Assembly (NCBI GenBank): GCA_964622545.1
Contig: CAZUQM010000001.1
Coordinates: forward strand, 1-64,000
From: JAFGLZ01 sp964622545
GTDB lineage: Bacteria > Planctomycetota > Phycisphaerae > UBA1845 > JAFGLZ01
Reading direction: 5' to 3'
Length of the DNA stretch: 64,000 bases
The notes beneath the pieces are model-generated. The model was not told the DNA's origin, did no database searches, and saw only the letters and a program-made list of their open reading frames with translations. A program made the position numbers and the translations under genes. Below are positions 25,134 to 34,329 of the stretch, one piece after another (position 1 is the stretch's first letter; every line of letters starts with the position of its first letter).

Positions 25134-27590
25134 CTACTTCGACCCGCCGGCCGCGCGCTGGGGCACCCACGAGCGGTACCGCTCGGGAATCGTCCACTCT
25201 GACGGATCCTGCCGCGCCTGCTCGTCGGTGATGAACCCGAAGTAGCGGCCGCGCCAGTACGCGTCGAGATACGCCGCCCCGCCCAGGTCGCGCCGCGTGT
25301 TCCGTTCGAACTGGAGTCGCAGGTTCGCGAACCGCCAGCGAGGCTCGCCCCGCTTCATCCGATAGAGCCCGGCCGGCGTGCTGGCGTAGATCATCCCGCC
25401 CGAGGACGGCACGAACAGCTTGCTGACCTTGGGGATGTCCAGCCCCTCGTCGACGGCCCGCCACAACCGTCCGCGGTTGCCCGAGACCAGCACCCGCCCG
25501 CCGCTCAGGGCGTACATCGTCTCCGGCTGACGCGGGTCGTATACAACCTCGTCGAGGAAATGCGGCACGAGATGGGCCAGGGCGTGCATCACCGTCTTGT
25601 ACGTGCCCTGCTTCTCAAGCCGCGTCATCAGGGCCTCGCGGCTGTAGGTCCACGTCCGCCCGGCGTCCTGGCTGACGTTGATGAGCGAGCCGGACAGGTC
25701 GCCCTTGAAGAACTGGGTATCGAGGTCGCGGAAGTCCAGCTTGTAGGCACAGGCCACCCGCCTCGGATCCCTAGGATCGACCAGCAACCAGTCGTACGTC
25801 TGGAGATACCGACCGTAGCCCAGCGTCGTCGGCGGCCCCCAATGGCCTTTGCCGTCGAGCACCAGACCGCGGATCTCGGTGCCGAACCGACCGTACACGA
25901 CCGGCGGCTCGCCCTGACCGAGGACGAGTCGCAGCGAGTGCGCCGGCGGCACCATCGGCGTGAGGTTCTCCCATCGCTGGCCGATCCATTCCTCGCCGAA
26001 GTCGATGCTGCGATACACGCCGTTGCGGGCGACCACATAGAGCCGCTTCGGGTTCTCGCGATCGATCTGGATATCCGTCAAGGTCCCGCAGCCGTCCGGC
26101 AAGGGCAGCGACTGCCAGCGCGCTCCGCCCCGAATGCTCCGCGCCGCGCCGCTCGGACCGGCCACGAACACGATCCGACGCTTATGACCGCACAACAGCT
26201 TGAACGGCCTGCGGACCGGGCTCTTGCCGATCCACTGCCACGAGGCCGCGCCGTCGCCCGACCGGTACACGTCCTCGCTCTCGTCGATCGCGTAGAGGAC
26301 CATCGGATCGTCCCGGGCGGTATCCATCGCGACGACGTGCCGGCTCAGCCAGCCGTCCAGCCGATAGAGATTGCCCTTCCACAGGTACTCGTTGTCCCAG
26401 GCACACTCGAAGACGGCCATCGGCTCCTTCGAAAACCCGCCCTGCTTGGCCAGGTCCTTGCGCAGGCTGTTCATCCGCGGCTGGAAGAAGGTGTTCGTCG
26501 GATGACTCTGGAGCGTCCAGAGCGCGTCGGTTAGCGCTTGCTCGCGGTCGGGGGCGTCGGGCGTCAGGCCCACGTAGATGTAGTTGAACAACGAGCACTT
26601 GCTCTTGCCGTGTGAGGCCCACAGCGCATCCAGCACGGCCCGGTAGAATCGCACGAGCTTCGGGTCCTTCTCCATGTTCAGCAGGTTGTCGAGGTGGCAG
26701 AAGACGTGCTCGGCGTCGTCGGTGTCCAGCCGGCTGAACGTGCGAAACGACGTCCGCCCGCGGAAGCCGTACCGCTCGGCGATCTTCTCGTACAGCTTGC
26801 CGAACTTGTCCTTGCCGGTGGCCACGTGCGCGACCTTCAGGCCGGCCGCCACCATGATCACCGGCATGGTCGGCGTCTTGCCGTCGGTGATCAGCAGCAT
26901 GCTCCCGCCATGGCGACTGGGTCGCTCGTCCTCGGTCGGGATGCGAAGGTCGTTGTCGGCCCAGATGCTGACGAGGTCGTCGATGGCCTGTCGGCATTGC
27001 TTCTTGGCCTCGCCCTCGGCCGCCAACCGATAGAACACGCCGAGGCCGTGGATGGCGTCGCTGTAGTTGTGATGGCTGGGCGCGCCCCGCCACCGCAGGT
27101 CCTTGTACTGATCCGCGCCCTGGTACCAGTAGTCGGCGAACTCGGCATTGCGGCGCTCCTCCTCGGTCGGCCCGTGGCCGTAGAGGTAGCCGCGGGCCTG
27201 AAGCCCCCTGACGCCCGTCACCTTCTGACAGCGGTGGATCGACTCGAAGATCGCGTTGACGTGCTCGCGGACCGCGCGGGCCTGCTCGGGCGTGCCCGTC
27301 TTCTTGACGAACGCGTACCGATACGACTCGCCCGCGAGGTGGTTGGCCGTCCAGCACACCGAGTGCATCACGTTCGAGATGCCGTTGGTCGAGTGGTCGG
27401 GCGTGCCGCCGTCCGGCGGGACCTCCACCTGTGACGGATACAGCCCCTCGATCCAATGCCACTTGCGGACCTTCTCCTCCAGGATGCAGGCCTTGGTATC
27501 CAGCGGCTGGTACCACGACCCGTCGCCGGCCCGCAGGCTCGATGCCGTAACGACCAAAACAGCCAGGGCGACTCGTCTTCCGATGCGCAT
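25134..27590 (-). CDS. Secreted alpha-barrel plus BNR/Asp-box propeller protein
   Basis: 818 residues with a signal peptide (about 1-21). Residues about 25-420 are helical with conserved aromatic and His clusters (WHWIEGLYPSQVE, GAPSHHNYSDAIHGLGVFYR), like an (alpha/alpha) barrel of carbohydrate-active enzymes. From about 440 there are BNR-like repeats of a sortilin/YCF48-type propeller (GVYRSIDFGEEW, NVSQDAGRTWTYSREA, VLVSGNRGRLWRAVDEG). This fits planctomycete proteins of unknown role. Sugar binding or hydrolysis is inference. Confidence 0.8.
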   Translation of the reverse strand: MRIGRRVALAVLVVTASSLRAGDGSWYQPLDTKACILEEKVRKWHWIEGLYPSQVEVPPDGGTPDHSTNGISNVMHSVCWTANHLAGESYRYAFVKKTGTPEQARAVREHVNAIFESIHRCQKVTGVRGLQARGYLYGHGPTEEERRNAEFADYWYQGADQYKDLRWRGAPSHHNYSDAIHGLGVFYRLAAEGEAKKQCRQAIDDLVSIWADNDLRIPTEDERPSRHGGSMLLITDGKTPTMPVIMVAAGLKVAHVATGKDKFGKLYEKIAERYGFRGRTSFRTFSRLDTDDAEHVFCHLDNLLNMEKDPKLVRFYRAVLDALWASHGKSKCSLFNYIYVGLTPDAPDREQALTDALWTLQSHPTNTFFQPRMNSLRKDLAKQGGFSKEPMAVFECAWDNEYLWKGNLYRLDGWLSRHVVAMDTARDDPMVLYAIDESEDVYRSGDGAASWQWIGKSPVRRPFKLLCGHKRRIVFVAGPSGAARSIRGGARWQSLPLPDGCGTLTDIQIDRENPKRLYVVARNGVYRSIDFGEEWIGQRWENLTPMVPPAHSLRLVLGQGEPPVVYGRFGTEIRGLVLDGKGHWGPPTTLGYGRYLQTYDWLLVDPRDPRRVACAYKLDFRDLDTQFFKGDLSGSLINVSQDAGRTWTYSREALMTRLEKQGTYKTVMHALAHLVPHFLDEVVYDPRQPETMYALSGGRVLVSGNRGRLWRAVDEGLDIPKVSKLFVPSSGGMIYASTPAGLYRMKRGEPRWRFANLRLQFERNTRRDLGGAAYLDAYWRGRYFGFITDEQARQDPSEWTIPERYRSWVPQRAAGGSK

Positions 27591-27901
27591 GATCCGTCTC
27601 CCGATCGATTGAGTGCCGTCGTACCGATGTGGCGGGCGTCATCCTACCGACCAGGAACCGAGCAGACCATGACGATCGACAAGTGTTTACAGAGACGCGA
27701 CGGTCAAGGAGCGTTGCTGTTCAAGGGCCCCAGCAACACAGCGGCCTCACGGTCGCTGCTCTGAGTGGCGTCTTCCCCCCTGATTCGAGCCTACAAGACC
27801 AGGTCTAGCGAGGTGCCGGGTGGTGGCGGTCAAGGGCGATGGTGTTCTGAGCCGCGAGATTCATCCCGCGCGGCCGTCCTGACCGCACCGCTGTCGTGCC
27901 C
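27591..27901 (-). other. Intergenic region carrying palindromic repeat copy 1
   Basis: 311 bases between two minus-strand genes. Its middle is the 83-base repeat described separately; the rest shows no gene or known RNA. Confidence 0.5.
27692..27774 (+). repeat. Palindromic intergenic repeat, copy 1
   Basis: 83 bases that align without gaps to 44579-44661. Stems: GAGACGC with GCGTCTT at the ends; GCGAC (27697-27701) with GTCGC (27752-27756), an alternative to the outer stem over two bases; and the apical helix GTTGCTG (27713-27719) with CAGCAAC (27731-27737), loop of 11. In the other copy the apical helix is GTTGTTG with CAACAAC, so one C-G pair is replaced by T-A while pairing is kept. The mobile-repeat type (REP/MITE-like) or a structured RNA are both possible. 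Confidence 0.7.
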
Positions 27902-28570
27902 TTAACGTTCGACCTGCCGGAGGAGCATGAACGCCTCGGCGTAGGGCACGCCCGCGGCCGCACCGCGGATCCGGGCCAGAGACCGGATCGTCTCGGCATT
28001 ACGCGCGGCCGGCACGTCCATCAGCTCCGACGCATAGCGCGTCATCGCCTCGATTTTCCGGTCGATGACGGATGTGATGTCGGCAAAGACCGTCGGGCGA
28101 AAGGCCGGATTCCACGGCGGGGCCTGATCGGTCGAGCTCAGCGTCTCGTAGGCCAGCACTCGCCCCACGCCGCTGCCCGATCGAAACGACTTCAACGCCC
28201 GCCAGACGGCATCGGCCAAAACGCGATGGTCGCCGTGCACGTCGCCGGCATGCACCGTGTAGACCTCGTCGGGCCGGGCCGTGTCGACGGCGGCCCTAAC
28301 GACGTCCAGCACCTCGCCGAACGGCTGCTCGTCCAGTCGAGCGGCAGGCAGACCGAGCCGGATCACCTCCGCCACACCGTAGAACGAGGCCACCGCCTCG
28401 ATCTCGCCCTGCTTGCGGTCGATCGACTGCTCGTCCCAGCGCGGCGCCCATGCCTGCGTCGCAATCAGCCAGATGAGCTCATCGTCGGCCTCGCGCCGCA
28501 ACAGCATCGTGCCGCCGCAGCCGAGGGTCTCGTCGTCGGGATGTGCCGAGCAAATCAGGATGCGACTCAT
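27902..28570 (-). CDS. PIG-L/LmbE family deacetylase, last gene of nonulosonate operon
   Basis: 222 residues. The zinc and catalytic motif AHPDDE follows the first strand (ILICSAHPDDETLGCGG), and the later metal His is in HAGDVHGDH, so the site is complete. Relatives remove the acetyl group from N-acetylated sugars such as GlcNAc-PI, mycothiol precursor and bacillithiol precursor. Here it ends an operon for a sialic-acid-like sugar, 45 bases after the ATP-grasp gene, so a de-N-acetylation of that sugar or its precursor is a reasonable inference. Confidence 0.9.
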   Translation of the reverse strand: MSRILICSAHPDDETLGCGGTMLLRREADDELIWLIATQAWAPRWDEQSIDRKQGEIEAVASFYGVAEVIRLGLPAARLDEQPFGEVLDVVRAAVDTARPDEVYTVHAGDVHGDHRVLADAVWRALKSFRSGSGVGRVLAYETLSSTDQAPPWNPAFRPTVFADITSVIDRKIEAMTRYASELMDVPAARNAETIRSLARIRGAAAGVPYAEAFMLLRQVER

Positions 28571-28615
28571 GCCGTGCCCTTCGCCTTCGTCCGCCGGCCC
28601 CTCGCGCCGGATACC

Positions 28616-29725
28616 CTAGACCTCCATCTCGTCGGTCGCGCAATCGCCCAGACGCCGCCAGATACCGCGGTCAAGAACGCGATCGGCCCAGTAGCGCAGC
28701 CCCACCATCGGCCGCGTCGCCCGCCGACACTCCGCCGCATCCAAGGGCAGCTCGTACAGAGACGACAGCGCCAGACCGAACAGGTCGATCCGCATGCAGG
28801 CCATGCCCAGATACGCCCCCGCGCGGGGGTTCACCTCCAAGACCTGAAGCTCGCCCGACCCGTCGCGGCGCAGGTCGACGCTGAGCAGCCCGTCCGCGCC
28901 GATCCGCTCGACGAGCCGCTCCGTCACCTCCAGGGCCTCAGCCTCCTCGTCGATCACGATCCGCGTGTGCATGCCGTCCTTGATCGGCGGCAGCTTCTTC
29001 CGCGTCACTGCGGCCACGACCGCCCCCCGAGCCGCCATCACGTCCACGCCGATCTCCTCACCGCCAAGGTACGACATGACCAGCATGGCCGGACATTGCC
29101 CCTCCGGGGCCTGCCGCATCGCGACGACCACGTCATCGAGCGTGCAGGTCGTGTGGTCGGCCCGAGCCGAGAAGAACGACACGCCCGAGTCGCCCTCGCC
29201 CCGAACCACGTGAAAGCCGCGCCCGCCCGTCGCCCGCACCGGCTTGATGACCACCGGCCTGGCCGGATAGCCGCATGCCGCCGCGGCCTCCTTCAACGTC
29301 TCCACGTCCGTCACCGGCCACGCCGTCGGCGCCAGGCCCGATCCGGCTAGCTGTCGGTAGAACTCGGCCTTGTCGAGGCACAACCGCACCGTCGCCTCGT
29401 CCGGCAGCAGCAGGCGTACGCCCTTCTTGCCGAAGCGCTCTCGCGCCGCCGCCAGCGGCTCGAGCTCCCCGTCGAACACCGGCCAGACCACGTCCACGTC
29501 GTAACGGGCGCTCAGGATCAACAGTTCCTCGATCAGCTCCTGCTCGCCGGCCCTGGGCAGATGCACGTGCTCGTCAGCCAGCGCGAACCCGATGTTCTCA
29601 TCCGGACTGACGTCGCCCACGATCATATGCACCGGTGCGAAGCCGTTGCGGCGCGCCGCGTCCACGTGACCCACCACGCCGGGCCCCGCTCCGCTCGTCA
29701 TCAAGATCGTGAGCCGATCGCTCAT
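28616..29725 (-). CDS. ATP-grasp ligase in nonulosonate operon
   Basis: 369 residues: pre-ATP-grasp Rossmann part (about 1-110: SDRLTILMTSGAGPGVVGHV), then the ATP-grasp fold (about 115-330) with the Lys of VVIKPVRATGGRGFHVV, the EEIGVDVMA strand and the metal-binding VLEVNPRAGAYLG. It is closest in style to CarB/PylC-type ligases that join a carboxylate to an amine. Its ATG overlaps the stop of the neuB-type gene as ATGA, so the two proteins are translationally coupled. It may attach an amino acid or acyl group to the sugar or to a freed amine (inference). Confidence 0.87.
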   Translation of the reverse strand: MSDRLTILMTSGAGPGVVGHVDAARRNGFAPVHMIVGDVSPDENIGFALADEHVHLPRAGEQELIEELLILSARYDVDVVWPVFDGELEPLAAARERFGKKGVRLLLPDEATVRLCLDKAEFYRQLAGSGLAPTAWPVTDVETLKEAAAACGYPARPVVIKPVRATGGRGFHVVRGEGDSGVSFFSARADHTTCTLDDVVVAMRQAPEGQCPAMLVMSYLGGEEIGVDVMAARGAVVAAVTRKKLPPIKDGMHTRIVIDEEAEALEVTERLVERIGADGLLSVDLRRDGSGELQVLEVNPRAGAYLGMACMRIDLFGLALSSLYELPLDAAECRRATRPMVGLRYWADRVLDRGIWRRLGDCATDEMEV

Positions 29726-30810
29726 GGACGCGTCCAGTCGATATGATCGGGCGTCAGCACATCCTCCGCGTCGAGGTCCTTCTCAAGCCGTCGCCCGATG
29801 ACCCTCGCCAGCTCGTACGGCCGCATGCCCCAGCCGGGTCGCTTGGTCGTCAGGCATTCCGGCGTGATGACGTGGCCCGCGTGCAGATCCCGCGCGGCGA
29901 CCAGGCTCTGGCCGATCGTGCCCTCACACTCGGCCGGTCGCTTGACCCCGTCACCGGCCATCCGCTCGAAGCGGCGGATCTCGCGAACCATCGCCGCCAG
30001 CTCGTCCGGCTCGGCGCTGGCCTGGTGATCCGGCCCCGCTTCACCCTTGCTCAGCGTCACGTGCTTCTCGATGATCGTCGCGCCCATCGCGACCGCCCCG
30101 ACCGCCGCGGTCGTGCCCACCGAATGATCGCTGAAGCCGATCACGCAGTCCGGGAACGCATCGGCGAGCGTCCGCACGGCGCGGAGGTTCAACGCCTCGG
30201 CCGGCGCGGGATACACGCTGGTGCAATGGAGCAAGGCGATCTCCTCGGCGCCGCCTCGTCGCAGGGCCCGCACCGCCCGCTGGACGTCGCGCAGCTCGGC
30301 CGCCCCGGTGCTCGCGATCACCGGCAGGCCCGTCGAGCCGATCTGCCGCAGCAGCGGCGTGTGCGTGACCTCACCGGAGCCGACCTTGATCGCCGGCACG
30401 CCCAGCCGCACCACCTCGTCAACCTGGTCCGGCCCGAACGGCGTGACCAGGAACGCCAGCCCGCACGCCGTCGCGCGGTCCCGCAGCTCGGCCAGGTCGT
30501 CCTCGCCCAGCACGTAGCGGCGGAGCATATCGCGCTCCTCGGCCCGGTACCGACCCGAGCATAACCCGTCGGGGTCGAAGGCCTGGAACTTCACCGCGGA
30601 CGCACCCGACCGCCGGGCCACCTCGATCAGCTCCGCCGCCGAGGCGACCTCGCCGTTGTGGTTCACGCCGATCTCGGCAATCACGAACGTGGGCTGATCC
30701 GCTCCGACCAGCCGCTCGCCCATGTGCAGAACCGGCCGGGCCCGGTGCGACTCCCTCGCATCCAAGGGCGGCGATGCGTCGGCATCCATCGTGTTGCTCA
30801 CGCGATCCAT
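29722..30810 (-). CDS. neuB: NeuB-family nonulosonic acid synthase
   Basis: 362 residues; start at 30810 with AAGGAG 8 bases before it. TIM-barrel synthase (about 38-290) with the family start FVIAEIGVNHNGE, and KFQAFDPDGLCS, VGSGEVTHTPLL, GFSDHSVG and IIEKHVTLSK (the last two are conserved active-site blocks). The C-terminal SAF (antifreeze-like) domain is about 300-360. The enzyme condenses phosphoenolpyruvate with N-acetylmannosamine or a related hexose to give the nine-carbon acid. Residues 1-35 extend beyond the family start; Met30 could be the true start. Whether the product is sialic, legionaminic or another acid is undetermined. Confidence 0.92.
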   Translation of the reverse strand: MDRVSNTMDADASPPLDARESHRARPVLHMGERLVGADQPTFVIAEIGVNHNGEVASAAELIEVARRSGASAVKFQAFDPDGLCSGRYRAEERDMLRRYVLGEDDLAELRDRATACGLAFLVTPFGPDQVDEVVRLGVPAIKVGSGEVTHTPLLRQIGSTGLPVIASTGAAELRDVQRAVRALRRGGAEEIALLHCTSVYPAPAEALNLRAVRTLADAFPDCVIGFSDHSVGTTAAVGAVAMGATIIEKHVTLSKGEAGPDHQASAEPDELAAMVREIRRFERMAGDGVKRPAECEGTIGQSLVAARDLHAGHVITPECLTTKRPGWGMRPYELARVIGRRLEKDLDAEDVLTPDHIDWTRP

Positions 30811-30839
30811 CCCGAGGGCTCCTTCCCTGAGATCCGTCC

Positions 30840-32372
30840 TCAGCCTCGCATCCAGTTGAACAACCGCCACTCCCACGGCAGCCCGAAGTAACCCGCCGCG
30901 GCGCGCGACCGCGCCAAGCCGTGCATCGGCCAGAGCCACCACGCGTCGCGCAGCCGCCGCATCCGTGATCGCACGTGCTTCAGCGTGCCGCGGGTCACCT
31001 CGCCCGGAAACGCCAGCGGCAGATAGAACACGATCGTGCGGAGGATGCGGTCCTTCAGCCGCTCCGGCTCGTCGATCCACGGCATCACCGGATCGGAATA
31101 CGACCACGTCAGCTCCGACCAGCCGCGCAGCGTCGTCGGAGGCCTGTACCCGCACGCGATGGCCTCCTCCATCAGCGGCACGCCCGGGTGCGGCGTGAAG
31201 TAGAACATCGGCAGCAGACAGTCGGGGTTCACGCGCTTCAGCTCGGCCGCGAAACGCAGGCTCTCGACCACGTTCTGATCCGTCTCGTTCGGGAAGCCGA
31301 AGATCAGGTTGAACTGACCGATGATGCCCACCTCGCGCAGAATGCGGGCGGCCTCGACGGCCTGGGCCGGGTCGGCGTCCTTCTGGATCCGCTCCAGCAT
31401 CGACGGCGAACCCGACTCGGTGCCGATCTCGAGCTGTCGGCAGCCGCTGCGGTAGGCCAGCCGCATCCGATCGAGCCCCATGCGGACGATGTGCTCGGCG
31501 CGAACCTGGGCCTTCCATGTGATTGTCAGGCCACAGTCCAGGATGCCCTGCATGATGCCCTCGGCCCGACGGACGTTGATGAAGAACTCCGGGTCCACCA
31601 AAAAGAACACCTCCATGCCGTACCGCCGGTGCAGCAGCTCGATCTCGTCCAGCGTCTTCTCGACCGGCAGGGCATGCCACTTGCGCTTGTAGACCTTGCT
31701 GGCCGCGCAGAACCGACACCGATACGGACAGCCGCACGACGACGTGTACGGGAAAGGCTGGCCCTCGGCGAACGAGAAGTTCGCGCCGTGGTCGTCGCCG
31801 AAGACCCGCGCCCCGCCGTACTGGTCCATCTCGAGCAGCTCGAACGGCAACGCGCGCTCGGCTCGCAGACCGTCGAACGGACGGTCCGGCTCGCTGACGA
31901 CCTGGCCGTCCTTGCGATACGTGATGCCCGCCACCCCCTCGACGCCGCGACCGGTCAGCCGCCGCTCCAGCAGCTCGATCAGCGTCGCCTCGCCGGGCCC
32001 CCGAACGACCACGTCCACCAGCGGGTCCTCGGCCGTCGTCTCCGGATCGAGCGACGGATGCCAGCCGCCCCAGAGGATCGGCACGTCCGGCGCGACCTCC
32101 CGGACCGCCCCGGCCGCCTCGAGCCCCCCGGCGATCTGGTACCCCGTCATCGACGTGATGCCGACGGCCAGGGCCCCGGACGCCTTTTCTTTGAGTTGCT
32201 CCAGCGCATCCGGCTGCACCTGCGCGTCGAGGATCATCGGCCTGTAGCCATGACGCAGCAGCGCGTCGGCCAGGTACAGCAGCGACAGCGGCGCGCACGG
32301 ATGCGTGCCCGACTCCGGCGGGTTGTAGCGCGGGTGGTACAGGATGACCGGTTGGCCGGTCGTCACGCTCAT
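30840..32372 (-). CDS. B12-binding radical SAM enzyme in nonulosonate operon
   Basis: 510 residues. The N-terminal 170 residues form a cobalamin-binding-type Rossmann domain (LSLLYLADALLRHGYRPMIL, ILWGGWHPSLDP). The radical SAM cluster motif is Cys215-PYR-Cys219-RF-Cys222. The rest is a TIM-barrel with EIGTESGS and FNLIFGFPNETD typical of B12-radical SAM proteins that methylate carbon or phosphorus, or rearrange carbon skeletons. The C-terminal 130 residues are a helical tail. It sits between the methyltransferase and neuB-type genes, so it likely alters the sugar or its carrier (inference). Confidence 0.9.
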   Translation of the reverse strand: MSVTTGQPVILYHPRYNPPESGTHPCAPLSLLYLADALLRHGYRPMILDAQVQPDALEQLKEKASGALAVGITSMTGYQIAGGLEAAGAVREVAPDVPILWGGWHPSLDPETTAEDPLVDVVVRGPGEATLIELLERRLTGRGVEGVAGITYRKDGQVVSEPDRPFDGLRAERALPFELLEMDQYGGARVFGDDHGANFSFAEGQPFPYTSSCGCPYRCRFCAASKVYKRKWHALPVEKTLDEIELLHRRYGMEVFFLVDPEFFINVRRAEGIMQGILDCGLTITWKAQVRAEHIVRMGLDRMRLAYRSGCRQLEIGTESGSPSMLERIQKDADPAQAVEAARILREVGIIGQFNLIFGFPNETDQNVVESLRFAAELKRVNPDCLLPMFYFTPHPGVPLMEEAIACGYRPPTTLRGWSELTWSYSDPVMPWIDEPERLKDRILRTIVFYLPLAFPGEVTRGTLKHVRSRMRRLRDAWWLWPMHGLARSRAAAGYFGLPWEWRLFNWMRG

Positions 32373-32385
32373 GGGTTGTCCGCTC

Positions 32386-33123
32386 TCAGGCGTCCTCGGG
32401 CTTGGTGGCCCAGACGATCCACCAACTGCAACGCATCGTCATGTTGTTGATCCACAGGTCGCGGCGCTCGAGGTTGTCGATCGCCAAGCCCGCCTGGCCG
32501 TAACGATCCTCCAGATCCTCGCGCGAACTGAACGTGTACAGCGTCTCTTCGAGCCCGTGAACGGCGGCCCCACCGCTCATCAGATACGTCTTGCCCAGCG
32601 CGTCGGCCTCGCCCCCGCACACCCCGTCCCGCTGTGGGTCCACGGGGCGGCCCTGCTTGCGGAGGTCGTCCTCGTCGCTCCGCCAGTTGGACAGCACGCG
32701 ACCGCCGGGCCTCAGGACCCTGCGAATCTGGCTCAGCATCGTCGCCGCTCGATCGGGCGTCGTGTGGAACAGGATGCCCCAGGCCAACACGGCGTCGAAG
32801 AAGCCGTCCGCGTAAGGCGGGTCGGCCACGTCGGCCAGGGCGAGCCTCGGCTCACCGCCTTCAGCGAGCACGACCTCCTGGGCCTGGGCCAGACCGATCT
32901 CGTTGTAGTCCACGCCCCACGCCTCATAGCCCTCGCGCGTCAGACAGGCCAGATGGCGACCGCCGCCGCACCCGAGGTCCAGCACACGGATGCCCGACCG
33001 CTCACCGCGCGGTGCCAGCCGCCCGAAGAACCGAACGACCTCCGCATCCGGCCAGATCAGGCGGAACCCGTCGAGGTTGCGCTGCCAGGCTCGGCGCGAC
33101 ACACGCTCCAACTGACTCTGCAT
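32386..33123 (-). CDS. Class I SAM methyltransferase in nonulosonate operon
   Basis: 245 residues; GGAG about 8 bases before the ATG. Motif I is VLDLGCGGGRHLACL, motif II GVDYNEIGL, motif III FFDAVLAWGILFHT, and motif post-I is RVLRPGGRVL. The acceptor is unknown, though an O-methylation of the nine-carbon sugar would fit its place between neuC- and radical-SAM genes (13-base and 24-base gaps). Confidence 0.9.
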   Translation of the reverse strand: MQSQLERVSRRAWQRNLDGFRLIWPDAEVVRFFGRLAPRGERSGIRVLDLGCGGGRHLACLTREGYEAWGVDYNEIGLAQAQEVVLAEGGEPRLALADVADPPYADGFFDAVLAWGILFHTTPDRAATMLSQIRRVLRPGGRVLSNWRSDEDDLRKQGRPVDPQRDGVCGGEADALGKTYLMSGGAAVHGLEETLYTFSSREDLEDRYGQAGLAIDNLERRDLWINNMTMRCSWWIVWATKPEDA

Positions 33124-33147
33124 GTCGAGTCTCCAACGCCAATCGGG

Positions 33148-34329
33148 TCAAGGCGGCGACGCGGCGTAGGACGGCGGAATGCGCTTCTCCAGCAGCCTGC
33201 GGTCGATGCTCAGCTCGGCCAGCACGGCCGCGATCCGCTCACCCGCCTTGCCGTCCCCGAACGGATTCACCGCTCGCCCGGCGCGATCGCGGAAGTCGTC
33301 GTCGGACAGGCACCGCTCGATCGCATCCCGAATGGCCCCCGCATCGCCCGGGACGTCCAGAATGTTCTCCGCGCGAAGCCGACCCTCCTGCCGCGCGCCG
33401 ACGTTGACCGTCGGAACGCCGAAGCTCGGCGTCTCGATGATCCCGCTGCTGCTGTTGCCCACGACGGCGTCGGCTATCGCGAGCAGGCTGCGATAGCGGC
33501 GCGCCCCCAGGCTCTCGAACGCATGCACGTTCGACCGATCGGCCGCGAAGGCCCGCACCGCTTCATTGACCGCCCGGCCGCCCGCGTCGGCATTGCTCAG
33601 CGTCAACACGAGGGTGGCCTGCGGGAAGCCACCCAACGCCTCGAGCAGCGCCGCCAGCTCCGCACGCGTTTCGTCCGGCCGCAACGTGACGGGCAGATAC
33701 GTCCCCACGATCAACGGCTCGCCGAGATCGAGCCCCAGCTCGCCCGCGAGCGCGCTGCGCGACGCCAAGTCGTCCGTGATGCCGTCCAGGCTCGGCAGCC
33801 CGACCACGTGAACCCGCCAGGGCTCCTGCCCCATCGCGATCACGCGTTCGGCGTAGGCCTCGCACGAGACGAAGTGGACGTGCGCGAACTGCGTCAAGGC
33901 GTTGCGTAGATACCCATCAAGGCATGTCGCCTGGTCGCATTCCCCGCCGCCGATGTGCGCGATCGGTAGCCGCAACGTCGCCGCGGCCAGTGCCCCGGCG
34001 AACGTCTCGTAGCGATCACCCAGCACCAGCGCGACGTCGGGCTCGATCTCAGACAGCGATTCGGCCAGCCGGCTCACGCCTCGCCCCATCGCCTGCGCGA
34101 CGCCCAGATCGCTCTCGGTCGTGTCCTGCTCGACGATCGGCACCATCGCGCCGACGCGATAACCGTCGCCCTCGATCTCGCGGACCGTCATGCCGTGATC
34201 CGGGCTCAAGTGAGCGCCCGTGACGATCAACTCCAGCTCGAGCCCCGCGTGGTCGATGATCGCCCCCACCACGCTGCGCATCACGCCGTAATCGCTGCGG
34301 GCTCCGGTGATGGCGGCCACGCGACGCAT
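33148..34329 (-). CDS. neuC: NeuC-type hydrolysing UDP-sugar 2-epimerase
   Basis: 393 residues; its ATG overlaps the stop codon of the neuA-type gene as TAATG. Family blocks: AAITGARSDYGVMRSVV at the N-terminus, LVLGDRYETFAGALAAA, HIGGGE, and GNSSSGIIETPSFGVPTVNVG near the UDP site. It converts UDP-N-acetylglucosamine to N-acetylmannosamine and UDP (NeuC), or acts on UDP-di-N-acetylbacillosamine (LegG); sequence alone does not separate them. A LegB/LegC or PseB/PseC set is not present here, which favours the simple ManNAc route. Confidence 0.92.
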   Translation of the reverse strand: MRRVAAITGARSDYGVMRSVVGAIIDHAGLELELIVTGAHLSPDHGMTVREIEGDGYRVGAMVPIVEQDTTESDLGVAQAMGRGVSRLAESLSEIEPDVALVLGDRYETFAGALAAATLRLPIAHIGGGECDQATCLDGYLRNALTQFAHVHFVSCEAYAERVIAMGQEPWRVHVVGLPSLDGITDDLASRSALAGELGLDLGEPLIVGTYLPVTLRPDETRAELAALLEALGGFPQATLVLTLSNADAGGRAVNEAVRAFAADRSNVHAFESLGARRYRSLLAIADAVVGNSSSGIIETPSFGVPTVNVGARQEGRLRAENILDVPGDAGAIRDAIERCLSDDDFRDRAGRAVNPFGDGKAGERIAAVLAELSIDRRLLEKRIPPSYAASPP

